A stretch of DNA of 64,000 nt from Paenibacillus sp. 19GGS1-52 (lineage in GTDB: Bacteria; Bacillota; Bacilli; Paenibacillales; Paenibacillaceae): the NCBI RefSeq assembly GCF_022369515.1, contig NZ_CP059724.1, positions 4,650,001-4,714,000 on the forward strand, read 5' to 3'. Positions 48,427 to 57,666 of this stretch are shown piece by piece. The notes beneath the pieces were generated by a model that ran no database searches, was not told where the DNA came from, and saw nothing but the letters and a program-made list of their open reading frames with translations. The stretch's first letter is position 1, and the number at the start of each line of letters is the position of its first letter. Position numbers and translations under genes: made by a program.

Positions 48427-48476
48427 TGTTTACAGCTCTAATCCTGATATTTAAAGCATGACATACTTACATTTGG

Positions 48477-48500
48477 AACCCGGCGTTCGCCGGGTTTTTC
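48477..48500 (+). terminator. Terminator after the DUF4015 gene
   Basis: ACCCGGCG-TTCG-CCGGGT style stem (48477-48495) followed by TTTTTC. Confidence 0.8.
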
Positions 48501-48564
48501 TCTGAGGATATATTCCGCGATAATAATGCAGTAAGCGAAAAAATTAGATAACGAGGCACAAACC

Positions 48565-49938
48565 ATGATACAGACTACATCACTGAAGCAAAAAGTAATC
48601 CAATTGATGCATATTTTATTTCCGATTCTTGTCTCCCAAATCGCTTTGTCCGCCATAACCTTTTTTGATACTAATATGTCTGGCAAATTTGGCACGGCCG
48701 ATCTGGCGGGAGTCGCTATAGGCACCAGCCTTTGGATTCCTATTCAGACGGGCTTAAGCGGAATTCTTATAGGTATCACACCCATTGTCTCCCATCTGAT
48801 GGGCAGCAGAAAGGAAAAGGAGGTCGCATTTCAGGTTATGCAAGGCTTATGGCTGTCGCTAATCGTGTCAATACTTGTTCTCTTGATCGGCTTCATCGCC
48901 CTTTCCCCCATCCTGGATTTTATGAATTTGGAGTTTGCTGTAAGGGATATCGCCTTCCGTTTCCTGTGTGCTATCTCCTTCGGGGTTATCCCATTATTCG
49001 GCTATACCGTTCTACGCAGCTGCATCGACGCTCTAGGGCAAACGCGCGTTTCCATGTTCATTACACTCATAGCGCTGCCAGTTAATGTGGGACTAAACTA
49101 CCTGCTGATTTACGGGCACTTTGGGTTTCCACGCATGGGTGGTGTAGGAGCTGGTGTCGCTTCAGCCATTACCTATTGGGTCATATTCGCAATTGCCTTG
49201 CTCTTTATTTACCGATCCGAGCCCTTTGTAGGCCTCCAGCTGTTCCGTAAGTTCTACTCTATATCGCTGCGAAGCTTCAAGGATCTGTTGAAGATCGGTG
49301 TGCCTATCGGCTTTTCGATCTTTTTTGAGACGGCGGTCTTCTCTGCTGTAACACTTCTGATGAGCCGCTTCGATACCATGACGATTGCCGCTCATCAAGC
49401 AGCGATCAATTTCGCCTCAACTTTATACATGATCCCACTGAGCATCTGCATGAGCCTTACGATTCTTGTCGGCTACGAGACAGGGTCCGGCAGACTAAAG
49501 GATGCACGCCAGTATGGAATTATGGGTATCGGTTTAGCCGCTGTATTATCACTGGCAACGGCACTGGTCCTCTTTTTCGCGGGAGATCATGTTGCCGGTC
49601 TATATTCAGATGACCCTAATGTCGTAGCGCTAATTCAGCACTTCCTGATCTATGCGATCTTTTTTCAAATCTCCGATGCGATTGCAACGCCTACTCAAGG
49701 CGTACTCCGGGGTTATAAAGATGTTGTTCCAGCCTTTGTCATTTGCTTTGCCGCCTATTGGGTCGTAGGGCTTCCTACAGGCTACCTTCTGGCCACTTAC
49801 ACCGATCTAGAAGCTTATGGCTATTGGATCGGATTGATCACCGGATTAGCTATTGGTGCTATTTTGCTCATGTCACGGTTAGTTAAGGTTCAACGCCGTT
49901 ATGCTGTCAATTATGCAGAAGGACAATCTCAGACGTAA
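48565..49938 (+). CDS. MATE family efflux transporter
   Basis: 457 residues, ATG 48565 with ACGAGGCACAAACC upstream. Twelve membrane helices in two MatE halves; the first begins LMHILFPILVSQIALSAITFFDTNMSGKFGTADLAGVAIGTSLW and the second SFKDLLKIGVPIGFSIFFETAVFSAVTLLMSRFDTMTIAAHQAAINFAS. NorM-like Na+/H+ driven drug export. The polar C-terminal end is short. It appears monocistronic; the 180 bases after it contain nothing clear before a bidirectional terminator. Confidence 0.92.
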   Translation: MIQTTSLKQKVIQLMHILFPILVSQIALSAITFFDTNMSGKFGTADLAGVAIGTSLWIPIQTGLSGILIGITPIVSHLMGSRKEKEVAFQVMQGLWLSLIVSILVLLIGFIALSPILDFMNLEFAVRDIAFRFLCAISFGVIPLFGYTVLRSCIDALGQTRVSMFITLIALPVNVGLNYLLIYGHFGFPRMGGVGAGVASAITYWVIFAIALLFIYRSEPFVGLQLFRKFYSISLRSFKDLLKIGVPIGFSIFFETAVFSAVTLLMSRFDTMTIAAHQAAINFASTLYMIPLSICMSLTILVGYETGSGRLKDARQYGIMGIGLAAVLSLATALVLFFAGDHVAGLYSDDPNVVALIQHFLIYAIFFQISDAIATPTQGVLRGYKDVVPAFVICFAAYWVVGLPTGYLLATYTDLEAYGYWIGLITGLAIGAILLMSRLVKVQRRYAVNYAEGQSQT

Positions 49939-50123
49939 AAGGGGAAAGCAAGTATCTGACGCTGTGATAATATGGGGCTGTCCCAAAGAGCCATTGTTGT
50001 TTAGAGTAGTAACGACGTTAGCACTTTGTGCGAATCGCAATACCTTCGTCAAAAACAAACAGAGATACCAGCTTTCGCTTGCTTATAACCTGCTGAAGCA
50101 AGGCGCTAAAGATCGAAAACGAA

Positions 50124-50167
50124 AAAATAGCCAGTCTCCAAGTTATTGGAGACTGGCTATTTTTTTA
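50124..50167. terminator. Bidirectional terminator
   Basis: AATAGCCAGTCTCCAA and TTGGAGACTGGCTATT form a perfect 16-bp stem with a short GTTA loop, with A-run before and T-run after. It serves the MATE gene and the convergent pfkA. Confidence 0.9.
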
Positions 50168-50185
50168 ACTTTTACAGCTTCGAAC

Positions 50186-51157
50186 CTATTGAGAAAGACG
50201 GGAAGCCAATTCGTATAGCTCCAGATCGAAATCTTTTTTCGTATTCACAACTGTATCAATATCCGTAAGCGTCAATTCACCTTTAATAATGCCACAGGCT
50301 TTATCTGATTCGCCTGCGATCAGACTACGTACAGCAAAGTCGCCAAGACGGCTGGCCAAATTGCGGTCTGCTGGAGTTGGAGTGCCTCCCCGTTGAATAT
50401 GTCCAAGAACGGTAACGCGTGCGTCCAGTGAAGCATGGCGGTCTTTCAGTGCCAGTGCTACATCCTCGCCTTTGCCAACGCCTTCTGCAACGATTACGAT
50501 ACTATGACGTTTGCCTCTAGCAAAATTATCACGCATCCGGTCAGCAACCTCATTCAGATCGTAAGGCATTTCCGGAACCAAAATAGTTTCCGCGCCGGAG
50601 GCAAGGCCTGCATGCAGGGCAATATCACCACAGTGACGTCCCATAACTTCTACAATGGAGGAGCGTTCATGTGAGGACATTGTATCACGCAACTTGTTGA
50701 TGGCATCAACAACAACACCTACTGCAGTATCAAATCCAATCGTGTAATCCGTGTAGGAAATATCATTATCAATAGTGCCCGGCAAAGCCATCGTGTTAAT
50801 GCCCAATTTGCTGAGTTTGTTGGCCCCTTTGTAAGAACCGTCTCCACCGATAACTACAAGTCCGTCGATACCCATTTCATTCAGAATATCTGCGCCCTTT
50901 TGTTGGCCTTCTGGCTTCAAGAACTCCAGACAGCGTGCGGATTGCAAAATAGTGCCGCCCCGTTGGATAATATCACCTACACTGCGCAGATCCATCGGGA
51001 AAATATCACGGTTCAGCAGGCCTTGATACCCGCGTTGAATTCCGTAAACCTCAACCCCAAAGAAAATTGCGCTCCGTACAACCGCACGAACGGCAGCGTT
51101 CATGCCCTGCGAGTCTCCCCCACTGGTTAATACTGCGATTTTTTTAACTTTAGTCAT
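50186..51157 (-). CDS. pfkA: 6-phosphofructokinase
   Basis: 323 residues from ATG 51157 directly behind TTGAGGAGGAACAACAGG; a longer frame upstream overlaps the ytpB-like gene and is not needed. ATP-dependent enzyme of glycolysis. Motifs: IAVLTSGGDSQGMNAAVRAVVRSA, VIGGDGSYKGANKL (ATP side), LPGTIDNDISYTDYTIGFDTAV (catalytic TIDND), EVMGRHCGDIA and TVLGHIQRGGTPTPADR. The usual Bacillus wording is GMNAA and PGTIDND; the Gln in GGDSQGMN replaces a more common Pro or Ala. It is not linked to pyk here, unlike Bacillus. A terminator follows. Confidence 0.95.
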   Translation of the reverse strand: MTKVKKIAVLTSGGDSQGMNAAVRAVVRSAIFFGVEVYGIQRGYQGLLNRDIFPMDLRSVGDIIQRGGTILQSARCLEFLKPEGQQKGADILNEMGIDGLVVIGGDGSYKGANKLSKLGINTMALPGTIDNDISYTDYTIGFDTAVGVVVDAINKLRDTMSSHERSSIVEVMGRHCGDIALHAGLASGAETILVPEMPYDLNEVADRMRDNFARGKRHSIVIVAEGVGKGEDVALALKDRHASLDARVTVLGHIQRGGTPTPADRNLASRLGDFAVRSLIAGESDKACGIIKGELTLTDIDTVVNTKKDFDLELYELASRLSQ

Positions 51158-51222
51158 CCTGTTGTTCCTCCTCAAAATTGTGTGAAGCCTCATCCTTCTT
51201 CTGAATGACACTCCACAGCATG

Positions 51223-52305
51223 CTAGTACATGTGTTTGCGTATCCAACGGCTGTTAACGAAGAAGAATAGTCTCGTAAGCGGACTTCCTTTCATTAGACG
51301 TTTAGATACGGAGCGAACCTCCCGCTGTTCGCTAACTTTAGGATCAGATAAATACAATGCCAGCAAGCCCTCGATAACCATGCGATGCATAGAAGTCTCA
51401 GGAAGATTCCGGACATCCTTGCGGGCCCACTCCACAATGGAAGCAATCCGATTCAGCATGGTATCCGTGTTGTCATAATAATTGCAGAAATTGAGATCAC
51501 CACCGGCCCGGTCTTCATCCTGATCAATTAGGTAATCCAGCATAATGTGCAGGCCACACACATTAGGGAAATATGCTGCTCGAATGGATGCCGACGCGCT
51601 CAGGCTCAACTTGGGATCGCATGAGGCCAGAAATAGCATAAATACACCCAGAGTAGATCCCGTGGCCGCCGCAAATTCATTCCAGTGCAAATGCGGTGCC
51701 CGGTAACCCTGCTCCTCCCACCATTCCTTCAAGGCAGTTTCCCTGAGTTCTGGTCGGATATGCTTATAAACTTGCAAATCCGTATAGAGCACGGCCAGTT
51801 CACGAATTTCCAATGCTGCTGCAGAATATCCTGGCAGTTTGGCAATCATCTCCTGGCATTTGCGGACTAACCTGCACAAATACCCGCCGTCGTTCTGTTC
51901 GCTGCGCAGCGCATAATAATTAACGGGCTCAGCGGCCGGATCAATAGCATCCAGCATAGATTGATGCAACAGCCTGAAATCGGCCGGATCTAGCGAAGTA
52001 CTGCGATCACATAGGTTGTCCAGATAATCACTGATCGTTTGATAAGCAACAATAAGCGGAATAAGTATATGTCTCATAGACAAATTGCCGGCGGCATAAA
52101 TACCGCCGCCTTCGCAATGAAACTGTTTCGTTTCAAGGCTGGCAAGCGCTTGCTTCCGGAGTTCGGGATCGGGAATCCCTTCCGCATCTTGGCGCCAGAA
52201 ACGGAGACATTCTCTCACTTCTGGCAGAACGTACTTGTAGACCCTGCTCATAAGCCCAATTGGGCCACGAGGGCTAAGGTAACGGCCTTGCTCAAATTCA
52301 CTCAA
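51223..52305 (-). CDS. ytpB: YtpB-like DUF2600 terpene synthase (tetraprenyl-beta-curcumene synthase)
   Basis: 360 residues if started at TTG 52305, eight bases after GGAGG; GTG 52320 lies on that site. Class I terpene synthase of the helical DUF2600 family: KQFHCEGGGIYAAGN, TISDYLDNLCDRSTSLDPADFRLLHQSM (first Asp-rich motif) and LDYLIDQDEDRAGGDLNFCNYYDN (second acidic motif), as in Bacillus YtpB, which makes tetraprenyl-beta-curcumene for C35 sesquarterpenes in spores. No squalene-hopene cyclase type gene lies in the window. It precedes pfkA on the same strand (65-base gap). Confidence 0.9.
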   Translation of the reverse strand: MSEFEQGRYLSPRGPIGLMSRVYKYVLPEVRECLRFWRQDAEGIPDPELRKQALASLETKQFHCEGGGIYAAGNLSMRHILIPLIVAYQTISDYLDNLCDRSTSLDPADFRLLHQSMLDAIDPAAEPVNYYALRSEQNDGGYLCRLVRKCQEMIAKLPGYSAAALEIRELAVLYTDLQVYKHIRPELRETALKEWWEEQGYRAPHLHWNEFAAATGSTLGVFMLFLASCDPKLSLSASASIRAAYFPNVCGLHIMLDYLIDQDEDRAGGDLNFCNYYDNTDTMLNRIASIVEWARKDVRNLPETSMHRMVIEGLLALYLSDPKVSEQREVRSVSKRLMKGSPLTRLFFFVNSRWIRKHMY

Positions 52306-52496
52306 TGACAGTGCCTCCACATTGTTGTCTCCTTATCCAAATCATCATTATTATAATATGATCATCGTATTTGTACAAACAACAAAATCACTTTCGCAAA
52401 ACCATGAAAGATTCAGAAATACTGCATTTTAACAAACATGATTCCAGCGCTTTATGCTATACTAGCCGTATTTGATATCTGGAGGAGTGCAATTCC

Positions 52497-53750
52497 ATGC
52501 TTTTAGATCGGACCAGCGGCCGTTATAGTGATCAGAATTGGCTGCGTTCCTTTATGTTTACTCTTTATGGTACTAGTGTCCTTGTGGTATCTTACTTCCC
52601 GTTATTTTACAGCCATTTAGGCTTCAGTAGTTCACAGGTAGGGTATTTGTATTCCCTCGGACCTCTTATTTCTATCCTGTCCAATCTATTCTGGAGCATG
52701 GTAAGTGACCGACTGGGCACGATTAAGAAGATTTTGGTTATTCTGCTTGCTGGACAATTAGTCACCTCTCTTTTACTAGCCAGAGCCACCGACTTCTCAT
52801 CTGTCATGCTCATTCTATCTTTTTTCTATTTCTTCTACTATCCTGTATTTCCACTTGCAGATACAATGGCTATCAAAATTGCCCAGCGGCACGGACGCAA
52901 CTTCATTGCAATTCGTGTGTTTGGCTCTTTGGGTTATGCTTTTTTTGCGCTGACGGTGGGATATATATTGAGAGCTTTGGGTTCCTCTTGGAGCATGGCC
53001 GTTTGCATCGTCATCATTATAACAGCACTGATCCTGACGTTTTGGTTAAAGGATGTCAAGCGAACTACTGAAGATATCCCTAACAAGGAAGAATCCCTAG
53101 ATACTTCAGTTAAGGGAAATGGCCTTAAGCAAATTCTGTTGCAAAAAGAGGTGCTGTGGTTCTTCGGTTGTGTCTTTGTCCTCGCGCTCGGCCATCGAAT
53201 GAACGAGGCTTTTCTCACGATTAGCTTAAAGCAATTGGGCGCAGGTGAGGAGGTCATTGGCTGGGCACTGCTCGCTTCAGCGTTAAGTGAGATTCCTATA
53301 TTCTTTCTGCTCAGTAAATACGGCGATAAATTCAAAGAGCTCCCGTTGCTTGCCTTTGCCAGTCTCATGTATGCACTTCGCTTTTATCTAATGTCTGTAG
53401 CACATCATCCGGACTCTATCATCGCCATTCAAGCAATGCATAGTGTTTCCTTCGGCGTGTATTATGTAACGGCAGTCCGTTATATCACGCGGATCATCCC
53501 TGACCACCTGCGTGCCACAGGGCTTGCTATCTTCACTGTTGTATGGTCAAGTGTAGCTGGACTGCTTAGTGGTACATTTGGCGGACTTATTTTTGAAGAA
53601 GCTGGACGTTCGACTTTTTATATGGTAGCTGTGTTCTTCTCTCTTGTAGCGTTTATTGGCTTCCTGGGTAAATATTTATTCGACTCTAACATCGATCCGG
53701 TGCGCTATTTCAAAAATAAAAGAAAACCCTTTGATAAGTCTTCATTATAA
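52497..53750 (+). CDS. MFS transporter (HcaT/PPP-like)
   Basis: 417 residues, ATG 52497 with TGGAGGAGTGCAATTCC upstream. Twelve membrane helices of the major facilitator superfamily; the MFS loop motif reads FWSMVSDRLGTIKKIL after helix 2, and the N-terminal WLRSFMFTLYGTSVLVVSYFPLFYSHLGFSSSQVGYLYSLGP is typical of the MFS_1_like/HcaT group. A hydrophilic linker (~195-215) divides the halves. The substrate is not evident. It is divergent from the ytpB-like gene. Confidence 0.88.
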   Translation: MLLDRTSGRYSDQNWLRSFMFTLYGTSVLVVSYFPLFYSHLGFSSSQVGYLYSLGPLISILSNLFWSMVSDRLGTIKKILVILLAGQLVTSLLLARATDFSSVMLILSFFYFFYYPVFPLADTMAIKIAQRHGRNFIAIRVFGSLGYAFFALTVGYILRALGSSWSMAVCIVIIITALILTFWLKDVKRTTEDIPNKEESLDTSVKGNGLKQILLQKEVLWFFGCVFVLALGHRMNEAFLTISLKQLGAGEEVIGWALLASALSEIPIFFLLSKYGDKFKELPLLAFASLMYALRFYLMSVAHHPDSIIAIQAMHSVSFGVYYVTAVRYITRIIPDHLRATGLAIFTVVWSSVAGLLSGTFGGLIFEEAGRSTFYMVAVFFSLVAFIGFLGKYLFDSNIDPVRYFKNKRKPFDKSSL

Positions 53751-53774
53751 AATACAAGACCGCTATCTATAGTA

Positions 53775-53823
53775 TAAAAAAGGCCTTTGCCTCCCTATTG
53801 TAAGGGATTGCAAAGGCCTTTGC
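53775..53823. terminator. Bidirectional terminator
   Basis: AAAAAAGGCCTTTGC pairs with GCAAAGGCCTTTG across an imperfectly paired centre; it lies between the convergent MFS and YebC-family genes. Confidence 0.75.
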
Positions 53824-53846
53824 CATATGTACAGTAGCACAAGCTG

Positions 53847-54590
53847 TTATCCGATGCGTTCCATTTCTTCATCACTAATCTCAAAATTGTTGAATACATC
53901 CTGAACATCATCATTATCCTCGAAAGCATCCATCATCTTCAGCAGCTTCTCTGCATTCTCGCCCTCAACAGCAATCGTATTCTGTGGAATCCAGCGTACC
54001 TCTGAGCTTGCAAAATGGTATCCCTGGCCTTCCAGTTCTACTTTAACTGCCTCCAGCTCATGTGGATGGGTCAGAATCTCGAAGCTATCCTCTGATACAG
54101 TCAAATCATCCGCTCCGGCTTCCAGCACTTGCATCATTACAGTATCTTCATCCAAGCTGTCATACGCTTCGCGGTCAATGGTCAGAACGCCCTTCTCATC
54201 AAACATATAGGACACACAGCCTGATTCGCCCATGTTTCCGCCCCGCTTACTATATATGGACCGCACATCAGCGGCCGTACGATTGCGGTTATCTGTAAGG
54301 CACTTCACCATAATAGCTACGCCACCGGGACCGTAACCTTCATAGTAAATTTCTTCATAGTCCACGTCCTCGTTGCCGCCAGTGGCCTTCTTAATCGCCC
54401 GTTCGATATTATCGACCGGCATATTAATCGCACGTGCGCTCGCGATTGCTGTCTTTAGTCCGAAATTCGCATCCGGATTGATCCCGCCTTTGCGTGCCTG
54501 CACATAAATTTCGCGGGCCAACTTAACGAATTTATTATTTTTGGCTTGATCGGCCTTGCCTTTACGATCCTTAAATAATTTAAACTTCAT
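53847..54590 (-). CDS. YebC/PmpR family protein
   Basis: 247 residues from ATG 54590 (GGGGAGCGTTTCGTC upstream). The family is recognised by ARKGGINPDANFGLKTAIASARAINMPVDNIERAIKKATGG, YEGYGPGGVAIMVKCLTDNRNRTAADVRSIYSKRGGNMGESGCVSYMF and the acidic C-terminus. The N-terminus MKFKLFKDRKGKADQAK lacks the GHSKW start of classical YebC, resembling the YeeN/YrbC type. YebC proteins are DNA-binding regulators or, as shown more recently, aid translation at proline stretches. It is separated from the upstream csp gene by a terminator. Confidence 0.9.
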   Translation of the reverse strand: MKFKLFKDRKGKADQAKNNKFVKLAREIYVQARKGGINPDANFGLKTAIASARAINMPVDNIERAIKKATGGNEDVDYEEIYYEGYGPGGVAIMVKCLTDNRNRTAADVRSIYSKRGGNMGESGCVSYMFDEKGVLTIDREAYDSLDEDTVMMQVLEAGADDLTVSEDSFEILTHPHELEAVKVELEGQGYHFASSEVRWIPQNTIAVEGENAEKLLKMMDAFEDNDDVQDVFNNFEISDEEMERIG

Positions 54591-54683
54591 GACGAAACGC
54601 TCCCCATCAAATATGACTTTCAAATTACATTCCTCATACAAAAAGCACTATTTATAGTTTATCATTCTATGACACCTGAGGTC

Positions 54684-54712
54684 AAAAAAACACAGTTCTC
54701 GAAAGAACTGTG
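54684..54712 (-). terminator. Terminator of the cold-shock gene
   Basis: On the minus strand CACAGTTCT-TTCG-AGAACTGTG forms a perfect 9-bp stem with a tetraloop, followed by TTTTTTT. Confidence 0.85.
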
Positions 54713-54796
54713 TGTTGATTAAATCGATTTGGTTACTAAACCTTGCAACCATATAACATATATTACAGCTGACAGTTTAACTGTCGTTGCTGTTTA

Positions 54797-54994
54797 TTAT
54801 AATTTAACTACGTTCGCTGCTTGGGGTCCACGGTTACCATCAGTAATATCGAATTCTACTGTTTGGCCTTCGTCTAGAGTCTTAAATCCATCACCTTGAA
54901 TTGCTGAAAAGTGCACGAATACATCCTCGCCGCCATCAACTTGCAAGAAACCATAACCCTTTTCTGCATTAAACCATTTCACTGTACCTTTCAA
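54797..54994 (-). CDS. Cold-shock protein (CspA/CspB family)
   Basis: 65 residues from TTG 54994 behind AGGAGGTTGTTCAT. A single cold-shock domain with RNP1 KGYGFLQV and RNP2 VFVHFSAI; the whole sequence MKGTVKWFNAEKGYGF...RGPQAANVVKL is nearly consensus. It binds single-stranded RNA/DNA as chaperone. The TTG start in such a highly expressed gene is notable. The promoter and a 14-base palindrome at the start of its transcript lie immediately upstream. Confidence 0.95.
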   Translation of the reverse strand: MKGTVKWFNAEKGYGFLQVDGGEDVFVHFSAIQGDGFKTLDEGQTVEFDITDGNRGPQAANVVKL

Positions 54995-55016
54995 ATGAAC
55001 AACCTCCTAAAAATAG

Positions 55017-55068
55017 CGCCATATATGGCGTATACTTACATTATACTCCGAATTATCCCTTGGGGCAA
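55017..55068 (-). promoter_or_regulatory. csp promoter and 5'-terminal palindrome
   Basis: Minus-strand TTGCCC (55068-55063), 17 bases, TATAAT (55045-55040); start predicted near 55033. The palindrome CGCCATATATGGCG (55030-55017) would be a hairpin at the very 5' end of the mRNA, just before AGGAGG. Confidence 0.6.
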
Positions 55069-55167
55069 TTCAACTTTTCCTTCAATATATTGATTTAATT
55101 TGCTTTTCCCTTCTCTCGTGCGTTATCATTGAGCCAAAAGTCAAAAATCGCCAGGGTGGTAATGAAA

Positions 55168-55401
55168 ATGATAAAAAAACATGAAATATACAAAACAGAT
55201 AAGTGGAATATGATGACGGTAGAAGTTCAAGGCCGGTATATCATTCTCCGGGAAATCTCAGATCAATGGGGTGAAGAGACCCATACCTTCATGAGTCGTC
55301 CAGCTATGATGCAATGGGTCAATAACCGGTTCAACAAAGAGTCCTATAAAGATAATGAAGATGAATACAAAAACATTATTACAGCTTTTAAACAGGTGTA
55401 G
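55168..55401 (+). CDS. Small hypothetical protein
   Basis: 77 residues from ATG 55168, nine bases after AGGGTGG. Sequence MIKKHEIYKTDKWNMMTVEVQGRYIILREISDQWGEETHTFMSRPAMMQWVNNRF suggests a compact beta-then-helix fold, cytoplasmic, no known motif. It is followed six bases later by a second small gene, a membrane protein, likely translated from the same mRNA. I do not recognise the family. Confidence 0.65.
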   Translation: MIKKHEIYKTDKWNMMTVEVQGRYIILREISDQWGEETHTFMSRPAMMQWVNNRFNKESYKDNEDEYKNIITAFKQV

Positions 55402-55407
55402 CCCATT

Positions 55408-55578
55408 ATGGACAGTGAGAACCTCACGATTTATATAATTTCCGTCCTATGTCTGGGCGCAGTGCTGATTATGGCAAGGGACCGTGTTCCGCAACAGTTG
55501 AAGCGGGGCATGGCCCTGACTGCGGTCATCATGATTCTTCTGGCTTTTGTCTTAATTATTTATAACTTTGTAGCATAA
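55408..55578 (+). CDS. Small two-helix membrane protein
   Basis: 56-residue open frame from ATG 55408, with AGGTG about ten bases upstream inside the end of the preceding gene. Two hydrophobic segments, LTIYIISVLCLGAVLIMA and ALTAVIMILLAFVLIIYNF, flank a short basic loop RDRVPQQLKRG, giving a helical hairpin. The six-base gap to the upstream stop suggests coupled translation. No family recognised; it is probably real because of position and composition. Confidence 0.6.
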   Translation: MDSENLTIYIISVLCLGAVLIMARDRVPQQLKRGMALTAVIMILLAFVLIIYNFVA

Positions 55579-55787
55579 CTTCCGCATAACGCAGCCCAAG
55601 GATTAATAATCATGATTTGGCAGGGCATACTAAGCTGACCTAGAACTAGGAGGCGGCCGTCTTGTCCATTACAACCAAGTCTCTTCCTCTTTTGCTTGCG
55701 CTTAGTCTACTGCCTGGTGATTGGTCATCCGCAGTGCTGCAACGGGAGAATACACCTAATTCATCTCATCATTCGAGGAGGATTTCC

Positions 55788-57578
55788 ATGGAACAATTAT
55801 TGAAGAGAAGTGAAGTGCCTGCTGAGAACCGCTGGAAGCTTGAAGATATGTTTGCTTCACAGAAAGAATGGGATGCAACATACGCTGAAGTTAAGACTAT
55901 TATTAAGAAAGCCGCTGATTTCCAAGGAAAGCTCGACTCGCCCGAAGCGCTTAAAGATTGCTTCAAGCTGGATGACAAGCTGTCACAGCAAACGGAGCTC
56001 CTGTATGTTTATGCACATATGCGTCAGGATGAAGATACGGCTAACTCCGTTTATCAAGCTCTTTCCCAGAAAGCGAAGCAGCTTAGTGTGGAAGCCGGTG
56101 AAGCCCTATCTTTTGTTACACCGGAAATTCTTGCCTTGCCTGTTGAGAAGCTTGATGAATTCATTGCTGATCCTAATCTGTCCGACTATACCTTTACTTT
56201 AAAAGAAATGAAACGTGAGAAAGCTCATGTTCTTTCCAAAGCAGAGGAAGCTTTGCTCGCCCAAGTAGGCAATATCTCCCAGGCTCCGCAGAATATCTTC
56301 GGCATGCTGAACAATGCAGATCTAAGGTTCCCGAAGATTAAAGATGAGAGTGGCAAAGAAGTTGAGCTTACTCACGGAAGCTATATCAAGTTCCTGGAAA
56401 GTCCGGACCGCGAGGTTCGCAAGAACGCTTTTAAAGCAGTCTATGAGACCTACGGTAAACAAAAAAACACAATTGCAGCCACTCTTAGTGCAAATGTGAA
56501 CAAAAATGTATTCTACTCGCGTGTTCGCAAGTATCCATCAGTACTGGAAATGTCTCTCTATGGCGATAATATCCCTAAAGAGGTATATAGCAATCTGATT
56601 GATACGATTCACGAGAGCCTGCCGCTGATGCACCGGTATATGAAGTTGCGCCAGAAGCTGCTCGGTGTGGATGAGCTACATATGTATGACCTGTTCGCTC
56701 CGCTTGTAGATGAATATAAACTGGATATTACCTTTGAAGAAGCCAAGAAGATTACAAAGGAAGGTCTAAAACCACTTGGTGAAGACTATCTGAACGTACT
56801 TCAGGAAGGCTACGACAATAGCTGGATCGACGTCTACGAGAATGAGAACAAACGAACCGGCGCATATAGCTGGGGAGCCTACGGCACCCACCCTTACGTC
56901 CTGCTGAACCATAATGATAATCTCAACAGTATGTTCACACTGGCGCATGAGATGGGTCATGCTCTGCATTCTTACTACTCAGATAACACACTGAAGTATC
57001 GTGATGCGCAATATACGATCTTTCTGGCAGAGGTTGCTTCTACGACAAATGAAGCGTTGCTAATGGATTATTTGCTTAATAAATCGACTGATCCGAAGGA
57101 AAAAATGTATCTGCTCACCTACTATGCCGACCAGTTCCGCACAACCGTGTTCCGGCAAACGATGTTCGCCGAGTTCGAGAAAATTATCCATAAACGTGCT
57201 GAAGACGGTGAAGCACTCACAGCCCAGGATCTCTCGAAGGCTTATTACGACCTCAACGTTAAGTATTATGGCGAAGATATGGTTGTGGATAAGGATATCG
57301 AGATGGAATGGGCTCGGATTCCACATTTCTATAATAGCTTTTATGTTTATAAATATGCGACTGGCTTCTCAGCAGCAACCAGCTTTGCCAAACAGATTCT
57401 TGAGGAAGGCAAGCCGGCAGTTGACCGTTATCTCGGCTTCCTGAAGAGTGGTGGCAGCGACTATTCCATTAATATTTTGGCAAAGGCCGGTGTGGATATG
57501 TCTTCACCAGCACCGATTCGTGAAGCGATGAGTGTGTTCGAAAGCATTATCTCGCAAATGGAACAGTTGACCAAATAA
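55788..57578 (+). CDS. pepF: Oligoendopeptidase F
   Basis: 596 residues from ATG 55788 behind GAGGAGGATTTCC. M3 family zinc peptidase cleaving 5-17 residue peptides in the cytoplasm. Zinc site HEMGHALHSYY is in FTLAHEMGHALHS near residue 395, with the third ligand in FLAEVASTTNEALL. N-terminal SEVPAENRWKLEDMFASQKEWD is typical of PepF. In frame upstream, TTG 55662 has its own AGGAGG eight bases before it and would add 42 residues with a hydrophobic leader (LPLLLALSLLPG), so a second, longer form is possible. Confidence 0.93.
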   Translation: MEQLLKRSEVPAENRWKLEDMFASQKEWDATYAEVKTIIKKAADFQGKLDSPEALKDCFKLDDKLSQQTELLYVYAHMRQDEDTANSVYQALSQKAKQLSVEAGEALSFVTPEILALPVEKLDEFIADPNLSDYTFTLKEMKREKAHVLSKAEEALLAQVGNISQAPQNIFGMLNNADLRFPKIKDESGKEVELTHGSYIKFLESPDREVRKNAFKAVYETYGKQKNTIAATLSANVNKNVFYSRVRKYPSVLEMSLYGDNIPKEVYSNLIDTIHESLPLMHRYMKLRQKLLGVDELHMYDLFAPLVDEYKLDITFEEAKKITKEGLKPLGEDYLNVLQEGYDNSWIDVYENENKRTGAYSWGAYGTHPYVLLNHNDNLNSMFTLAHEMGHALHSYYSDNTLKYRDAQYTIFLAEVASTTNEALLMDYLLNKSTDPKEKMYLLTYYADQFRTTVFRQTMFAEFEKIIHKRAEDGEALTAQDLSKAYYDLNVKYYGEDMVVDKDIEMEWARIPHFYNSFYVYKYATGFSAATSFAKQILEEGKPAVDRYLGFLKSGGSDYSINILAKAGVDMSSPAPIREAMSVFESIISQMEQLTK

Positions 57579-57601
57579 GTGGGAAAGTTTACTATTAGAC
57601 T

Positions 57602-57633
57602 AATCCCCTGCCCATAATGGGCAGGGGATTTTA
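57602..57633 (+). terminator. Terminator of pepF
   Basis: AATCCCCTGCCC-ATAAT-GGGCAGGGGATT forms a 12-bp stem followed by TTAT. Confidence 0.8.
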
Positions 57634-57666
57634 TACTGTCACAATAGTCTTGAGGAGGAAAATTCG

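Noticed and set aside
49960..50120. Possible insertion-sequence remnant (GGGGCTGTCCCAAAGA near 49974)
   Set aside because: The string resembles some IS ends, but there is no matching inverted end, no target duplication and no transposase fragment.
51158..51247. Extended N-terminus for phosphofructokinase
   Set aside because: It overlaps the ytpB-like coding end and lacks homology; ATG 51157 follows GAGGAGG directly.
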